From assembly GCA_046541515.1 (NCBI GenBank), contig JBKHDD010000136.1, positions 1-13,426 of the forward strand: 13,426 nucleotides of DNA. Direction: 5' to 3'. Each line of letters starts with the position of its first letter. The first letter of the stretch is position 1. The position numbers and the translations under genes were made by a program. Source of the stretch: CAYFVR01 sp046541515. Lineage in GTDB: Bacteria; Desulfobacterota; Desulfobacteria; Desulfobacterales; Desulfococcaceae. Below, one piece after another: positions 1-7,063 of the stretch. The notes below the pieces were generated by a model. The model was given only the letters and a program-made list of their open reading frames with translations. It was not told where the DNA came from and made no database searches.

Positions 1-15
1 ACTGCCAAGATCGAT

Positions 16-24
16 TTTTCCACA
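16..24 (+). promoter_or_regulatory. Candidate DnaA box
   Basis: TTTTCCACA fits the relaxed DnaA-box consensus TTWTNCACA exactly. I found no second equally good copy in the neighbouring 570 bases, so a single match may be chance. It gains some weight from the AT-rich surroundings and the nearby dnaN-gyrB genes. Confidence 0.35.
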
Positions 25-139
25 AGGCATCGCTGAAAAGCCAAATGAATATACAAATTAAATTCAATCAGTTAAAAACTTGTTCAACCTATTGTCCAGG
101 TACCTGGCTCCAGTTTGTTCAAAACGCTGATGATGAAGA

Positions 140-163
140 GTTCACAATCCATGGTTTGTGAAC
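140..163. repeat. Imperfect 24-bp palindrome
   Basis: Arms GTTCACAA (140-147) and TTGTGAAC (156-163) are perfect inverted copies. The centre adds CC/GG pairing around one T-T mismatch. The size and symmetry suit a dimeric protein's operator, but no T-run follows, so it is not a terminator. The binding protein is unknown. Confidence 0.55.
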
Positions 164-252
164 CAGCTGAAAAAGGCCGGTAAAAAACCCGCAGGTTGTC
201 AACGGGAACATCGTCGAAGCATGTCCGCTTTGCCTCGGCCGTTTCCGTAACG

Positions 253-270
253 TTTTTAAACGTTTAAAAA
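253..270. repeat. Perfect 18-bp AT-rich palindrome
   Basis: TTTTTAAACGTTTAAAAA reads identically on both strands. It lies in the AT-rich part of the gene-free region, 320 bases before the first gene. Read as RNA it is a stem with almost no loop and no GC-rich core, so a DNA-level role (protein site or easily melted segment) is more plausible than termination. Confidence 0.6.
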
Positions 271-590
271 GTTATCGACTTCTCGACGGCCGTTTAATTG
301 GTTAGTTTTTTCTTTCTTTCAGAAGCCAACTACTAAAGAGAGCGGCCAAGGGACGGTTCACTTGGGTCCCAAACAATCCCCGTCGGTCCAATTGCACCGG
401 ATCGACAGTTCTTCCGCGCCGTCGCCCCGAAGGAAGGGAACAAAGGCGTTGAGTTTGGTTCGGCCTTCTGCTACATGACAGCGGGCTTGAAGTTTAACGC
501 CGAATCGTCCAATCGGATCGTCCGAAACGATGCCTCCTCGGTCCCGCCCCGGGGAAGATCGACCCGCCATTTTCCACCCCGGCCGCTCGA

Positions 591-1409
591 ATGATTTCCA
601 CCGTGAAGATTTCCGTTATCGTCGCCACCTACAATCGGCCCGACGCCCTGCGAAGGGTGCTGGAAGGGCTTTCCGCCCAGCGGCAACCGCCTTCGGAGGT
701 GATCGTCGCCGACGACGGTTCCGGGCCGAAAACCGGCGCGGTCATTTCACAAGCGTCTCGAAACGCCGACTTTCCCGTCCGCCATGTCTGGCAGGCGGAC
801 CGCGGGTTTCGGGTCGCGCGAATTCGAAATCGGGCCGTCGCCGCCGCCTCGGGGGATTACCTGGTCTTCCTGGATGGCGACTGCATTCCCGACGGCTGGT
901 TTGTGTTCGATCACGCCGCTCTCGCGCTTCCGGGAACCTTCTTTCAGGGAACCCGGGTCCTGGTGGGGCGACGGCGAGCGGAAGATTTCGGGGCGAAAGA
1001 CGCGCCCCCGGCGGGGAGCCGGGTTCGCCTGTTGCTGTCGGGCGGATTGGGGAACCGCCACCATCTTCTTCGGTTTTCCGGTTTTCCAGCCCGGCGCTCC
1101 CGACGGCTTTCCGGCATTCGGTCCTGCAATTTGGGAATGTTTCGAAACGACCTGGCGACGGTCAACGGGTTCAACGAGGCGTTCGAGGGGTGGGGAAGGG
1201 AGGATTCCGAATTGGCGGTTCGGCTGTTCCGTTTCGGCCTCTGGCGTCGCGCGCATCCGTTCCGGGCCGTATGCTTTCATTTGTGGCATCCCGAAAACCG
1301 ACGGGATCGCCTGTCAACCAACGACCGGCTTCTGCGGGAAGCCATCGCCTCCGATCGGTACGACTGCGATCGCGGACTGTTTCAAAACAGATATTCAAAA
1401 AAAACATGA
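591..1409 (+). CDS. Family 2 glycosyltransferase (chondroitin-synthase/GT7C-like)
   Basis: Predicted cytoplasmic or membrane-peripheral enzyme that transfers a sugar from a nucleotide sugar to a surface glycan; donor and acceptor cannot be read from the sequence. The 272-residue protein opens with the GT-A fold signature ISVIVATYNRPDALRRVLEG, followed by the nucleotide-binding DDGS (41-44) and a DGD metal-binding motif (95-97). The C-terminal part holds SCNLGMFRNDL and a GWGREDSE motif (200-207), typical of the galactosyltransferase/GT7C half of bacterial polysaccharide-synthesising GT2 enzymes. No membrane segment is visible. The ATG at 591 has no convincing Shine-Dalgarno sequence, and a GTG at 603 is an alternative. 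The gene is GC-rich until its last ten or so codons, where composition turns abruptly AT-rich, as in the two genes that follow. It is probably part of the same glycan cluster. Confidence 0.85.
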   Translation: MISTVKISVIVATYNRPDALRRVLEGLSAQRQPPSEVIVADDGSGPKTGAVISQASRNADFPVRHVWQADRGFRVARIRNRAVAAASGDYLVFLDGDCIPDGWFVFDHAALALPGTFFQGTRVLVGRRRAEDFGAKDAPPAGSRVRLLLSGGLGNRHHLLRFSGFPARRSRRLSGIRSCNLGMFRNDLATVNGFNEAFEGWGREDSELAVRLFRFGLWRRAHPFRAVCFHLWHPENRRDRLSTNDRLLREAIASDRYDCDRGLFQNRYSKKT

Positions 1410-1456
1410 ATAAATTTAATTCATTAAAATTTTAAAAATGGATGGCGTGGTGGTTT

Positions 1457-2617
1457 ATGTCGTTTAGCGAAATTAAAAAAGTCGCCATTGTCCGAAGCTC
1501 CTACAATCCATTTGGGGGAACGGAAAATATTTGTTTGAATATTTTAAAAAAACTTTTGGAATTGCAATTCTACGTAACGCTGTTGACAAATGATCCAGAT
1601 TCATGGCCCATTTCTCATAAGAATCTTGAAATTGTTTTTTTGGGCGCGCGCCGCGGGGGGCGTTTTTGGAAAACATTTTTTTTTAACCGAGAAGTGGAGG
1701 CGTATCTTTCTGGAAATGATTTTAAAAGAATTTTTTCGTTTGACAGGATATCTTCTTTTACCCATATGCACGCGGGCGGAACGCACATGGGCTTTTTGAA
1801 AAGGGATCGCTCGACCACCGATTCCCTTCGTTTTTTTTCTCGGAAAATCAGCCCCTTCCATAATTACTGTCTTTTTTTGGAAAAAAAAGGTTTTTTTAAT
1901 CCCAGATTAAAACGAATCCAGTGTTGCTCCAATATGATTTCAGGTGAAATAAAAGATTTATATGGAGTGGATCAAAAAAAGTTGAAAGTTGTTTACAACG
2001 GTATCGGTTGGGAAGAAATTGGCTGGCATTTTGAAAGACGTCGTTTGGTTGCCGCTGAACTATTCGGAAAGCATGGGATCGACGAAAAAAATAATTACTT
2101 GCTTTTTCTTGGAAGTGGTTTTTACCGGAAAGGATTGGATATCGCCATCGAGGGAATCGGTTTTTTGCCGAAATCTTATCATTTGCTGGTGATTGGAAAG
2201 GGTTCCGTTGCTCCGTATTTAAAAATGGCCCGGAACATGAACGTTTTGGATCGCATTCATTTTCTCGGCCCCCAGGCCGCCGGATGGCGATATGCGGCGG
2301 TATCCAAAGCCTTGCTTCTGCCATCGAGATACGAGCCTTTCGGCATTGCATGCGCCGAAGTTCAAGCCATGGGATTGCCGGTTCTGGTGAGTGACTGCAC
2401 GGGATTTGGAGAATTGGTCGTCCACCGGGAAAGCGGGGTTCTTTTCGCCCAATCCGATGGAAAAGATGGAATTGAAGCGGCTTTTCGTGAATTGCGCCGG
2501 CTGATCCATGCTCCTCCCATGTCCCCATCGGAGATCCGAAGTCGAATGCGGCGACTCGATAATGCCAATTTTCATGAAAAAGTCATCCAGGACTTCGCGG
2601 GAAGCGATGCGGATTAA
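1457..2617 (+). CDS. Family 4 (WaaG-like) glycosyltransferase
   Basis: GT-B fold retaining glycosyltransferase, most like LPS-core glucosyltransferase WaaG/RfaG and its relatives; likely acts at the inner membrane on LPS core or another surface glycan. The N-terminal acceptor domain begins KVAIVRSSYNPFGGTENICL, with the glycine-rich loop of the family. A linker KLKVVYNGI precedes the donor domain, which holds LLFLGSGFYRKGLDIAIEG and the EX7E motif in YEPFGIACAE (Glu293 and Glu301). The 386 residues are the usual length. I chose ATG 1457 because the protein then starts MSFSEIKKVAIV; ATG 1442 would add five residues, and neither start has a strong Shine-Dalgarno sequence. The 5' two-thirds is AT-rich with many runs of 7-9 A or T; the 3' third is closer to the genome composition. 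Its stop overlaps the next gene. The exact sugar and acceptor are not readable. Confidence 0.85.
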   Translation: MSFSEIKKVAIVRSSYNPFGGTENICLNILKKLLELQFYVTLLTNDPDSWPISHKNLEIVFLGARRGGRFWKTFFFNREVEAYLSGNDFKRIFSFDRISSFTHMHAGGTHMGFLKRDRSTTDSLRFFSRKISPFHNYCLFLEKKGFFNPRLKRIQCCSNMISGEIKDLYGVDQKKLKVVYNGIGWEEIGWHFERRRLVAAELFGKHGIDEKNNYLLFLGSGFYRKGLDIAIEGIGFLPKSYHLLVIGKGSVAPYLKMARNMNVLDRIHFLGPQAAGWRYAAVSKALLLPSRYEPFGIACAEVQAMGLPVLVSDCTGFGELVVHRESGVLFAQSDGKDGIEAAFRELRRLIHAPPMSPSEIRSRMRRLDNANFHEKVIQDFAGSDAD

Positions 2618-4190
2618 CTTGTTTTTTTTAAAAACATTCAGATTTTTTGAAAGAGAAAAGGCTTTTCTGTTTATATTTTTTATATCCTTTTTGTTGAGGG
2701 TTAATTCTGCAATAAACACATTTATCATCAACCCCGACGGAACAATCTATATCCACCAGGCAAGGGCCATTTTTTTCAACAATTGGGAAGATTTGTTCCA
2801 TTGCGGAATAAGTTTTTTGTCCGCTTTCCCGCTATTCATTGCGCTTGTTTTTCCCATTTTTGAAGATTGGGTGTTTTCGGCGCTGGTGATTTCGGTTGCT
2901 TTCAGCACGGCAACATTGTTGCCGGTTTATAAACTCCTGCAACTTTTTTTTAAGTCGCATGTTTGCTTGCTTGGCGTTTTGGTTTTGGCCCTTAACCCCG
3001 TTTTGGTCAGCAGAACCGCCGACGTTTTAAGAGGACCGGTCTTTTGGTTTTTCTTGTCTTTGGCAATTTATTATTTTTCCTTAATATCCATAAAATCTTC
3101 TTGTTTAAATTCATTTCTATGCGGACTTTTTTTTGTCCTATCCGCATGGGCAAGAATCGAAGGATTGTTTTTTTTGCTTATTTCATTTCTTTTTATTCTA
3201 TTGTATCCACTTGGGAACCGAATAAAAAAAGCTTTCTTTTTTGTCGCGCCGGTTTTGCTGATATTTGTGGTGGGGCTTATTTCGATTGAAGGATTCGCTT
3301 TTCGATTCTATCGATTCGACGATATTTTTGGAAAGATTTATGGCCCATTCGAAAGTTATGATGAAATTGTTGCGATGATGGATTTTTTGGAAAATAATCA
3401 ATCTGGCGAAATGGAACAAAATTTTTTGGGCTATGCGGGCAATTTAATCTGGCTTTTGGCTTTTGGGGTATTGTTGAATAGAAGTTTGGCGGCCTTTTTC
3501 TATCTTCCTTTTGTTTTGTTTGTTTTGGGTTTTTTCTGTTTCGAAAAAGGCGACCGTGGTTTTGGCCGGCTATACCGGTACTTTTCGTTTTTGTTTTTGG
3601 GGTGTTTTTCTTTGCTATATTTCCATGTTCTGGAAACTTGGCTGGTTGACGACAGGTTTATTATGATTCTTCTATTTTCGGCCATGCCCTTCATCGGAGC
3701 TGGAATTAAAACCGTGCTTGTTTTTCTTCGGTTTAAATGGGGCGTAAAAGAGAATTTGGCGTTTTTATTTGTTTTTTTTGTCCTGATGGCATTTATGTTG
3801 CCCAAGAATCTGAAAGAACGGGAGAAGGACAAATTTGTTTACCGGGAAATTGCGGAGTTCGCCTCCTCTCGCGCCGAATTTTTGGATGGGGTCAATGTGG
3901 GGACCTCTCCTTTATCTCAGCGGTGGATATCCTTTTACGCCAATCTTCACGTGGAAGGTTCTCCTTGCCCCCAAGATCCGGCAAATATATTGCATGAAAT
4001 GCCTGACACTTATCCTCTTTTTGTTCGTCATGTCAGAGAGGCGGGCATTGATTTTGTTTTGTTTGAGGAAAAACGATGGCCTTTTCATTTTAGTTTGTTC
4101 GAATCCGAGGAGTTTGAGCCGTTGGCCCAATGGTATCACGACGATACCGGAAAGATGATTCTTTTTGAGTTTAAAAATCCTTCCGCGTAA
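2607..4190 (+). CDS. GT-C multi-membrane glycosyltransferase (ArnT/PMT/GT39-like)
   Basis: Polytopic inner-membrane enzyme of the GT-C superfamily, which uses polyprenyl-phosphate sugars on the periplasmic side. The 527-residue protein has a first hydrophobic helix at about 19-31, then the first external loop with NPDGTIYIHQA, in which Asp44 is in the place of the catalytic Asp of this fold. Many Phe/Leu-rich helices follow to about residue 425, including WARIEGL (181-187), similar to an Arg-x-Glu-Gly element common in these enzymes. A soluble tail closes the protein. I chose ATG 2607, which overlaps the upstream glycosyltransferase by 11 bases with GGGAAG just before it; ATG 2574 is an in-frame alternative. 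The overlap suggests translational coupling. Base composition is very AT-rich with numerous T7-T8 tracts, unlike the replication genes downstream, which suggests horizontal acquisition. Transfer onto LPS or a lipid-linked glycan is inferred. Confidence 0.75.
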   Translation: MRINLFFLKTFRFFEREKAFLFIFFISFLLRVNSAINTFIINPDGTIYIHQARAIFFNNWEDLFHCGISFLSAFPLFIALVFPIFEDWVFSALVISVAFSTATLLPVYKLLQLFFKSHVCLLGVLVLALNPVLVSRTADVLRGPVFWFFLSLAIYYFSLISIKSSCLNSFLCGLFFVLSAWARIEGLFFLLISFLFILLYPLGNRIKKAFFFVAPVLLIFVVGLISIEGFAFRFYRFDDIFGKIYGPFESYDEIVAMMDFLENNQSGEMEQNFLGYAGNLIWLLAFGVLLNRSLAAFFYLPFVLFVLGFFCFEKGDRGFGRLYRYFSFLFLGCFSLLYFHVLETWLVDDRFIMILLFSAMPFIGAGIKTVLVFLRFKWGVKENLAFLFVFFVLMAFMLPKNLKEREKDKFVYREIAEFASSRAEFLDGVNVGTSPLSQRWISFYANLHVEGSPCPQDPANILHEMPDTYPLFVRHVREAGIDFVLFEEKRWPFHFSLFESEEFEPLAQWYHDDTGKMILFEFKNPSA

Positions 4191-4565
4191 TTTCACTTTG
4201 GCGGTTGCCCGGGCCGCGGGGTCTTCCCCCTTTTGCATTTTGGAAAAAGCGGAGGACCTTCGAAAGGCCGGTTTGGCTCCGACCCTCGGCGATAGTTGTT
4301 CAGATTTCTTCAGAATTTTTGCAAGGCTGCCGCCCGGCGTTTTTCAAAACGCCATCGGGACGGGGGAATTTCGAATTCCCCGCTTCGGGCGTTGCCCCGG
4401 CTACGGTTGCGGCCGGAAAATCTCTTGAAATGTTTCCGGAAATTCGGTATGTATGTTTGATTTTCACGGACACATGGACGTCGGCTTCGCGGCCGGGGTT
4501 CCGTCGCCTTGCCGGCGGAGCTTGTCGGCCGCGATGTCGTTTCGGAGAAGGGAGCGGGACAGCGG
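4191..4565. other. Intergenic region with hairpins before rdgC
   Basis: No gene is supported here. GC-rich composition returns at once after the membrane glycosyltransferase. Inverted repeats include GGCGTTTT/AAAACGCC (4336-4353, 2-base loop), GGGGAATT/AATTCCCC (4363-4381) and TTTCCGGAAA (4433-4442). A GGGG-TCTT-CCCC stem followed by TTTT (4218-4234) is a weak terminator candidate for the glycosyltransferases. A poor promoter match, TTGAAA (4425-4430) then TATGTA (4448-4453) with a 17-base spacer, could serve the rdgC operon. Positions 4375-4390 recur inverted near 12614. Confidence 0.45.
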
Positions 4566-5180
4566 ATGGGGCTTTTGTCATCCACGGTCGCCCTCACTCG
4601 GTATCGGGTGGACGGGCGGCTGGAGGGCGCGGTGCTGGAAAAAACGGCGGAAGCGCTCAAGGCCAACGCCATCGTCGAAATCGACGACGATCCGTCGGAG
4701 AAGTCGGTGGGGTGGACCGCCCACGCGGCTCCCTTTGCGCCCGATTTCGAAGGCTCCTCCTTCGCCGTCGGCAGCTACATGGTGTTCAGCATGCGGATCG
4801 ACAAAAAGGCCATTCCCGCCAAGGTGGTGCGCAAGCTGACCGACCGGGAGATCGCCCGCCGGCTGGCGGAAAGCGGCCGCGACGGACTTTCCCGGGCCGA
4901 AAAGCAGGACGTCCGAGAGGCGGTGCTGGACCGGCTGGCCACCCGAATTCCCGCCACTCCCAACGTGTACGACGTGGTCTGGAACCACGAAGCCGAAACC
5001 CTCTGGTTTTTCTCCACCCAGAAGGCGGCCAACGAGGAGCTGGAAACCCTCTTCGCCCGCTCCTTCGGCCTGACCCTCGTCCGCCTGTTTCCCTACACCC
5101 TCGCCGATCTGACCGCCGGTTTGTCGCCCACGGAAAAAGACGACCTCGCCGCCTTGTCGCCGATCACCCTCCGGGAGTAA
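4566..5180 (+). CDS. rdgC: Recombination-associated protein RdgC (short form)
   Basis: RdgC binds duplex DNA as a ring-shaped dimer in the gammaproteobacteria studied, where it restrains RecA-filament activity and becomes important when replication restart is impaired. This 204-residue protein starts MGLLSSTVALTRYRV and continues with SVGWT and the central stretch VVRKLTDREIARRLAE then LSRAEKQDVREAVLDRL, which lines up with the corresponding charged helical region of E. coli RdgC. The end LFARSFGLTLVRLFPYTLADL also fits the family. It is shorter than the E. coli protein (about 300 aa) but agrees with the deltaproteobacterial form as I remember it. ATG 4566 is preferred for that start motif, with GGAG at 4551-4554; a TTG at 4509 would add 19 unsupported residues. 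It is the first gene of a run with the partner ORF, dnaN and gyrB, with only 10 bases to the next gene. Confidence 0.85.
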   Translation: MGLLSSTVALTRYRVDGRLEGAVLEKTAEALKANAIVEIDDDPSEKSVGWTAHAAPFAPDFEGSSFAVGSYMVFSMRIDKKAIPAKVVRKLTDREIARRLAESGRDGLSRAEKQDVREAVLDRLATRIPATPNVYDVVWNHEAETLWFFSTQKAANEELETLFARSFGLTLVRLFPYTLADLTAGLSPTEKDDLAALSPITLRE

Positions 5181-5181
5181 C

Positions 5182-5205
5182 CCGCCGACCATGCCGCCGA
5201 CCATG
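5182..5205 (+). repeat. 12-bp tandem duplication including a start codon
   Basis: CCGCCGACCATG occurs twice back to back (5182-5193 and 5194-5205), so the partner gene has two in-frame ATG codons four codons apart. Removing one copy leaves the reading frame and the Shine-Dalgarno spacing to the first ATG unchanged. Confidence 0.85.
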
Positions 5206-5772
5206 ATGGACATCGCCGTCGCCTACAACCGCTACGCCTTTTTGGGCTACGAATTTTTAACCTGGCTTTGGTTTCTGGTGGAATCCGATCCGGAAACCCT
5301 TCGGGCCGCCGATCCCGAACTGGCGAACCTGGAAATCGGAAACCGGCTCGTGCTGGAAAACCGGCTTCAGGAGGCCGTGGAAACCATCACCATTCGCGGA
5401 GACGACGCCGGGCTGGAAGAGGGGCGGGTGGCGCTGCGGAAGGGCGCGCTGGTTTCCGAGTTGAGCCTGGCCATGAAGGCCGGAGACCACGACTGGCGCT
5501 TTACCCTCAAGGGGGAGAGCCTGATGATCGCCGGCCTCAAAACGCCGGAAGCCGGCCCCGCGGAGGCCGGCGAGGCGCTGGAAGGCCGAATTCTGGAAAA
5601 ACTCTATCTTTGCGAGCGGCCGGTGGCGCTGGTGGACGGGCTTTACCGGCGGTTTGTCGCCCTGCGGATTTCCGCCGAATGGGCCGAGGTTCATTTGCCC
5701 CGCCTCCGGGCCTGGGCCGCCGGACGGGAAGCGGGAAACGCGACCGGGGCGTCGGCCACTCCCACTTCCTGA
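5191..5772 (+). CDS. Unrecognised RdgC-partner protein
   Basis: I do not recognise a characterised family with certainty. The 193-residue protein has an aromatic N-terminal stretch, YAFLGYEFLTWLWFLVES (from about residue 13), then a soluble alpha/beta-looking body rich in Glu and Arg. It includes LENRLQEAVETITIRG and an LSLAMKAGDHDWRFTLKGE segment, and ends in a low-complexity Ala/Gly/Thr tail. There is no signal peptide; the aromatic stretch is too charged and short to be a confident membrane helix. It lies 10 bases after rdgC and 16 bases before dnaN, so it is almost certainly co-transcribed. GGGAG at 5173-5177 serves the first ATG; in-frame ATGs at 5203 and 5206 are alternatives. A plausible inference is that it supplies a function found in the C-terminal half of longer RdgC proteins, or binds RdgC or the clamp; neither is shown. 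Confidence 0.7.
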   Translation: MPPTMMDIAVAYNRYAFLGYEFLTWLWFLVESDPETLRAADPELANLEIGNRLVLENRLQEAVETITIRGDDAGLEEGRVALRKGALVSELSLAMKAGDHDWRFTLKGESLMIAGLKTPEAGPAEAGEALEGRILEKLYLCERPVALVDGLYRRFVALRISAEWAEVHLPRLRAWAAGREAGNATGASATPTS

Positions 5773-5788
5773 TGGAGGAAACGACCGG

Positions 5789-7063
5789 ATGAAATTTTCC
5801 GTCAACAAAACCGATATCCGCAACGTGCTGGCCCGCCTCCAGGGGCTCACCGGCCGGCGGACCAATTTCGCCATCACCGAAACCGTGCTCCTGGACGCCG
5901 CCGACGGAACCCTTCGGATGACCGCCACCGACCTGGAGACCGGCTTCGAGGGCAGCTATCCCGCCGTGGTGGAAGAGCCCGGCGTGATCGCCGTCAGCGG
6001 TCGGAAGCTGCACGAAATCGTCAAGGATTTTCCCAGCGAGCTGATCCGGGTGGAGGAGGTGGAAAACCGCTGGATCGAGATCGGGGACCAACGGGTGGAG
6101 TTTCACCTGGTGGGCCTGGACCCCGAGGAGTTTCCGGACATGCCGGTGGTCGCCGACGCCCGGTTCGCATCTCTGCCGGCCGACGCCCTTCGGCGAATGA
6201 TCGAGCGCACCGTCATCATCGCCCCGCCGCCCGAGGACAACCGGGCCCACGTGACCGGCGTTTACCTGGAATTGCTGAACGTCCCGGACGAAGCCGCCGA
6301 CGAACCGGATGCCGGGGAGGCCCCCGCCGCCGAAACGGAGGACGAAGCCGCCTTCACCGACCCGGAATATCCGGAGCCCGCAGCCGATTTTCAAGAAGCG
6401 GACGAGGCCGATTCCTCCGGGGAGGCGCCGACGAAAGAAGGTTCCGGCCGAATTCTCCGCATGGTGGCCACCGACAGCAGCCGGCTGGCAACGGCAGACC
6501 ATCCGCTGACGGCGGGCGGGGACCTGGGGCTGGACGGCGGGGTGATCATCCCCAAAAAAGGGTTGCAGGAAGTGGCGAAATTCTTGGAAGGCGACGCCGC
6601 GGCGCAGGTCGCGGTGCAGTCCAGCCATTTCATCGTCAAAAAGGCGGCGGAAACCATGACCGTCCGGCTGCTGGAAGGGGATTTTCCCCGGTACGCCGAA
6701 ATCATGAACCAGACCGACGGCGTGGACATTCGGATGAATCGCCAGCTCTTTTTGATGACGCTTCGCCGGATGTCCATTCTCTCCACCGAGAAATACAAGG
6801 GCGTCATCTTCGATTTCAGCCAGGACCGGCTGCTGGTGTCCGCCACCAACCCGGACATGGGCGAGTCCAAGGAGGAGGTGGCCGTGGCCTACGAGGGCGA
6901 GCCAATGGAGATGGCCTTCAATCCCAAGTTCTTCATCGACGCGCTGGGCGTCATCGAGGACGATCACGTGATCGTCCATATCACCAACGCCTCCCGGCCC
7001 TGCCGGATACGGGGCGAATTCGACACGCGGTTCGTCAGCGTGATCATGCCGATGAAACTATGA
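5789..7063 (+). CDS. dnaN: DNA polymerase III beta sliding clamp
   Basis: DnaN forms the dimeric ring that tethers the replicative polymerase and other repair and replication proteins to DNA. The protein starts MKFSVNKTDIRNVLARLQG and ends SRPCRIRGEFDTRFVSVIMP, both typical of the family; the conserved ATDSSRLA of domain 2 and the FNPKFFIDAL region of domain 3 are present. GGAGGAA (5774-5780) sits 8 bases before ATG 5789, which fixes the start. At 424 residues it is some 55 longer than E. coli DnaN (366). The excess is a single acidic, Pro/Ala/Glu/Asp-rich insert at about residues 165-219, between YLELLN and RILRMVATD in domain 2, and the rest aligns without gaps that I can see. The stop overlaps the gyrB start in an ATGA, implying translational coupling. 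Confidence 0.96.
   Translation: MKFSVNKTDIRNVLARLQGLTGRRTNFAITETVLLDAADGTLRMTATDLETGFEGSYPAVVEEPGVIAVSGRKLHEIVKDFPSELIRVEEVENRWIEIGDQRVEFHLVGLDPEEFPDMPVVADARFASLPADALRRMIERTVIIAPPPEDNRAHVTGVYLELLNVPDEAADEPDAGEAPAAETEDEAAFTDPEYPEPAADFQEADEADSSGEAPTKEGSGRILRMVATDSSRLATADHPLTAGGDLGLDGGVIIPKKGLQEVAKFLEGDAAAQVAVQSSHFIVKKAAETMTVRLLEGDFPRYAEIMNQTDGVDIRMNRQLFLMTLRRMSILSTEKYKGVIFDFSQDRLLVSATNPDMGESKEEVAVAYEGEPMEMAFNPKFFIDALGVIEDDHVIVHITNASRPCRIRGEFDTRFVSVIMPMKL

Larger units (their letters stand above)
1..590. other. Gene-free left-edge region, possible origin or regulatory DNA
   Basis: I see no credible gene here; the short antisense frames have no family resemblance and no ribosome binding site. 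The first 300 bases are AT-rich and hold a DnaA-box match (16-24), a 12-bp palindrome CCAGGTACCTGG (96-107), an imperfect 24-bp palindrome (140-163), several TTGT/ACAA motifs (80-203) and a perfect 18-bp palindrome (253-270). From about 330 to 590 the composition turns GC-rich and I find no clear sigma70 promoter or terminator. Because dnaN and gyrB lie a few kilobases downstream, an origin is possible, but only one good DnaA box is visible and dnaA itself is not in the window. It could equally be a regulatory region. Confidence 0.5.

Noticed and set aside
747..1289. 180-codon antisense frame over the first GT2
   Set aside because: Shadow of the GC-rich GT2 gene with no recognisable motifs or ribosome site.
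530..1435. 301-codon + frame overlapping the first GT2
   Set aside because: Translation is Arg/Gly/Pro-rich without any domain; the overlapping frame from 591 has clear GT2 motifs.
1896..2528. 210-codon antisense frame over the GT4 gene
   Set aside because: The sense strand carries a complete GT4 with EX7E motif; the antisense product resembles nothing.
4205..5206. 333-codon + frame covering the rdgC region
   Set aside because: It is the shifted frame of rdgC, Arg/Pro-rich, with no family motifs.
5537..6979. 480-codon antisense frame over dnaN
   Set aside because: His/Gly/Val-rich shadow of the high-GC dnaN coding strand.
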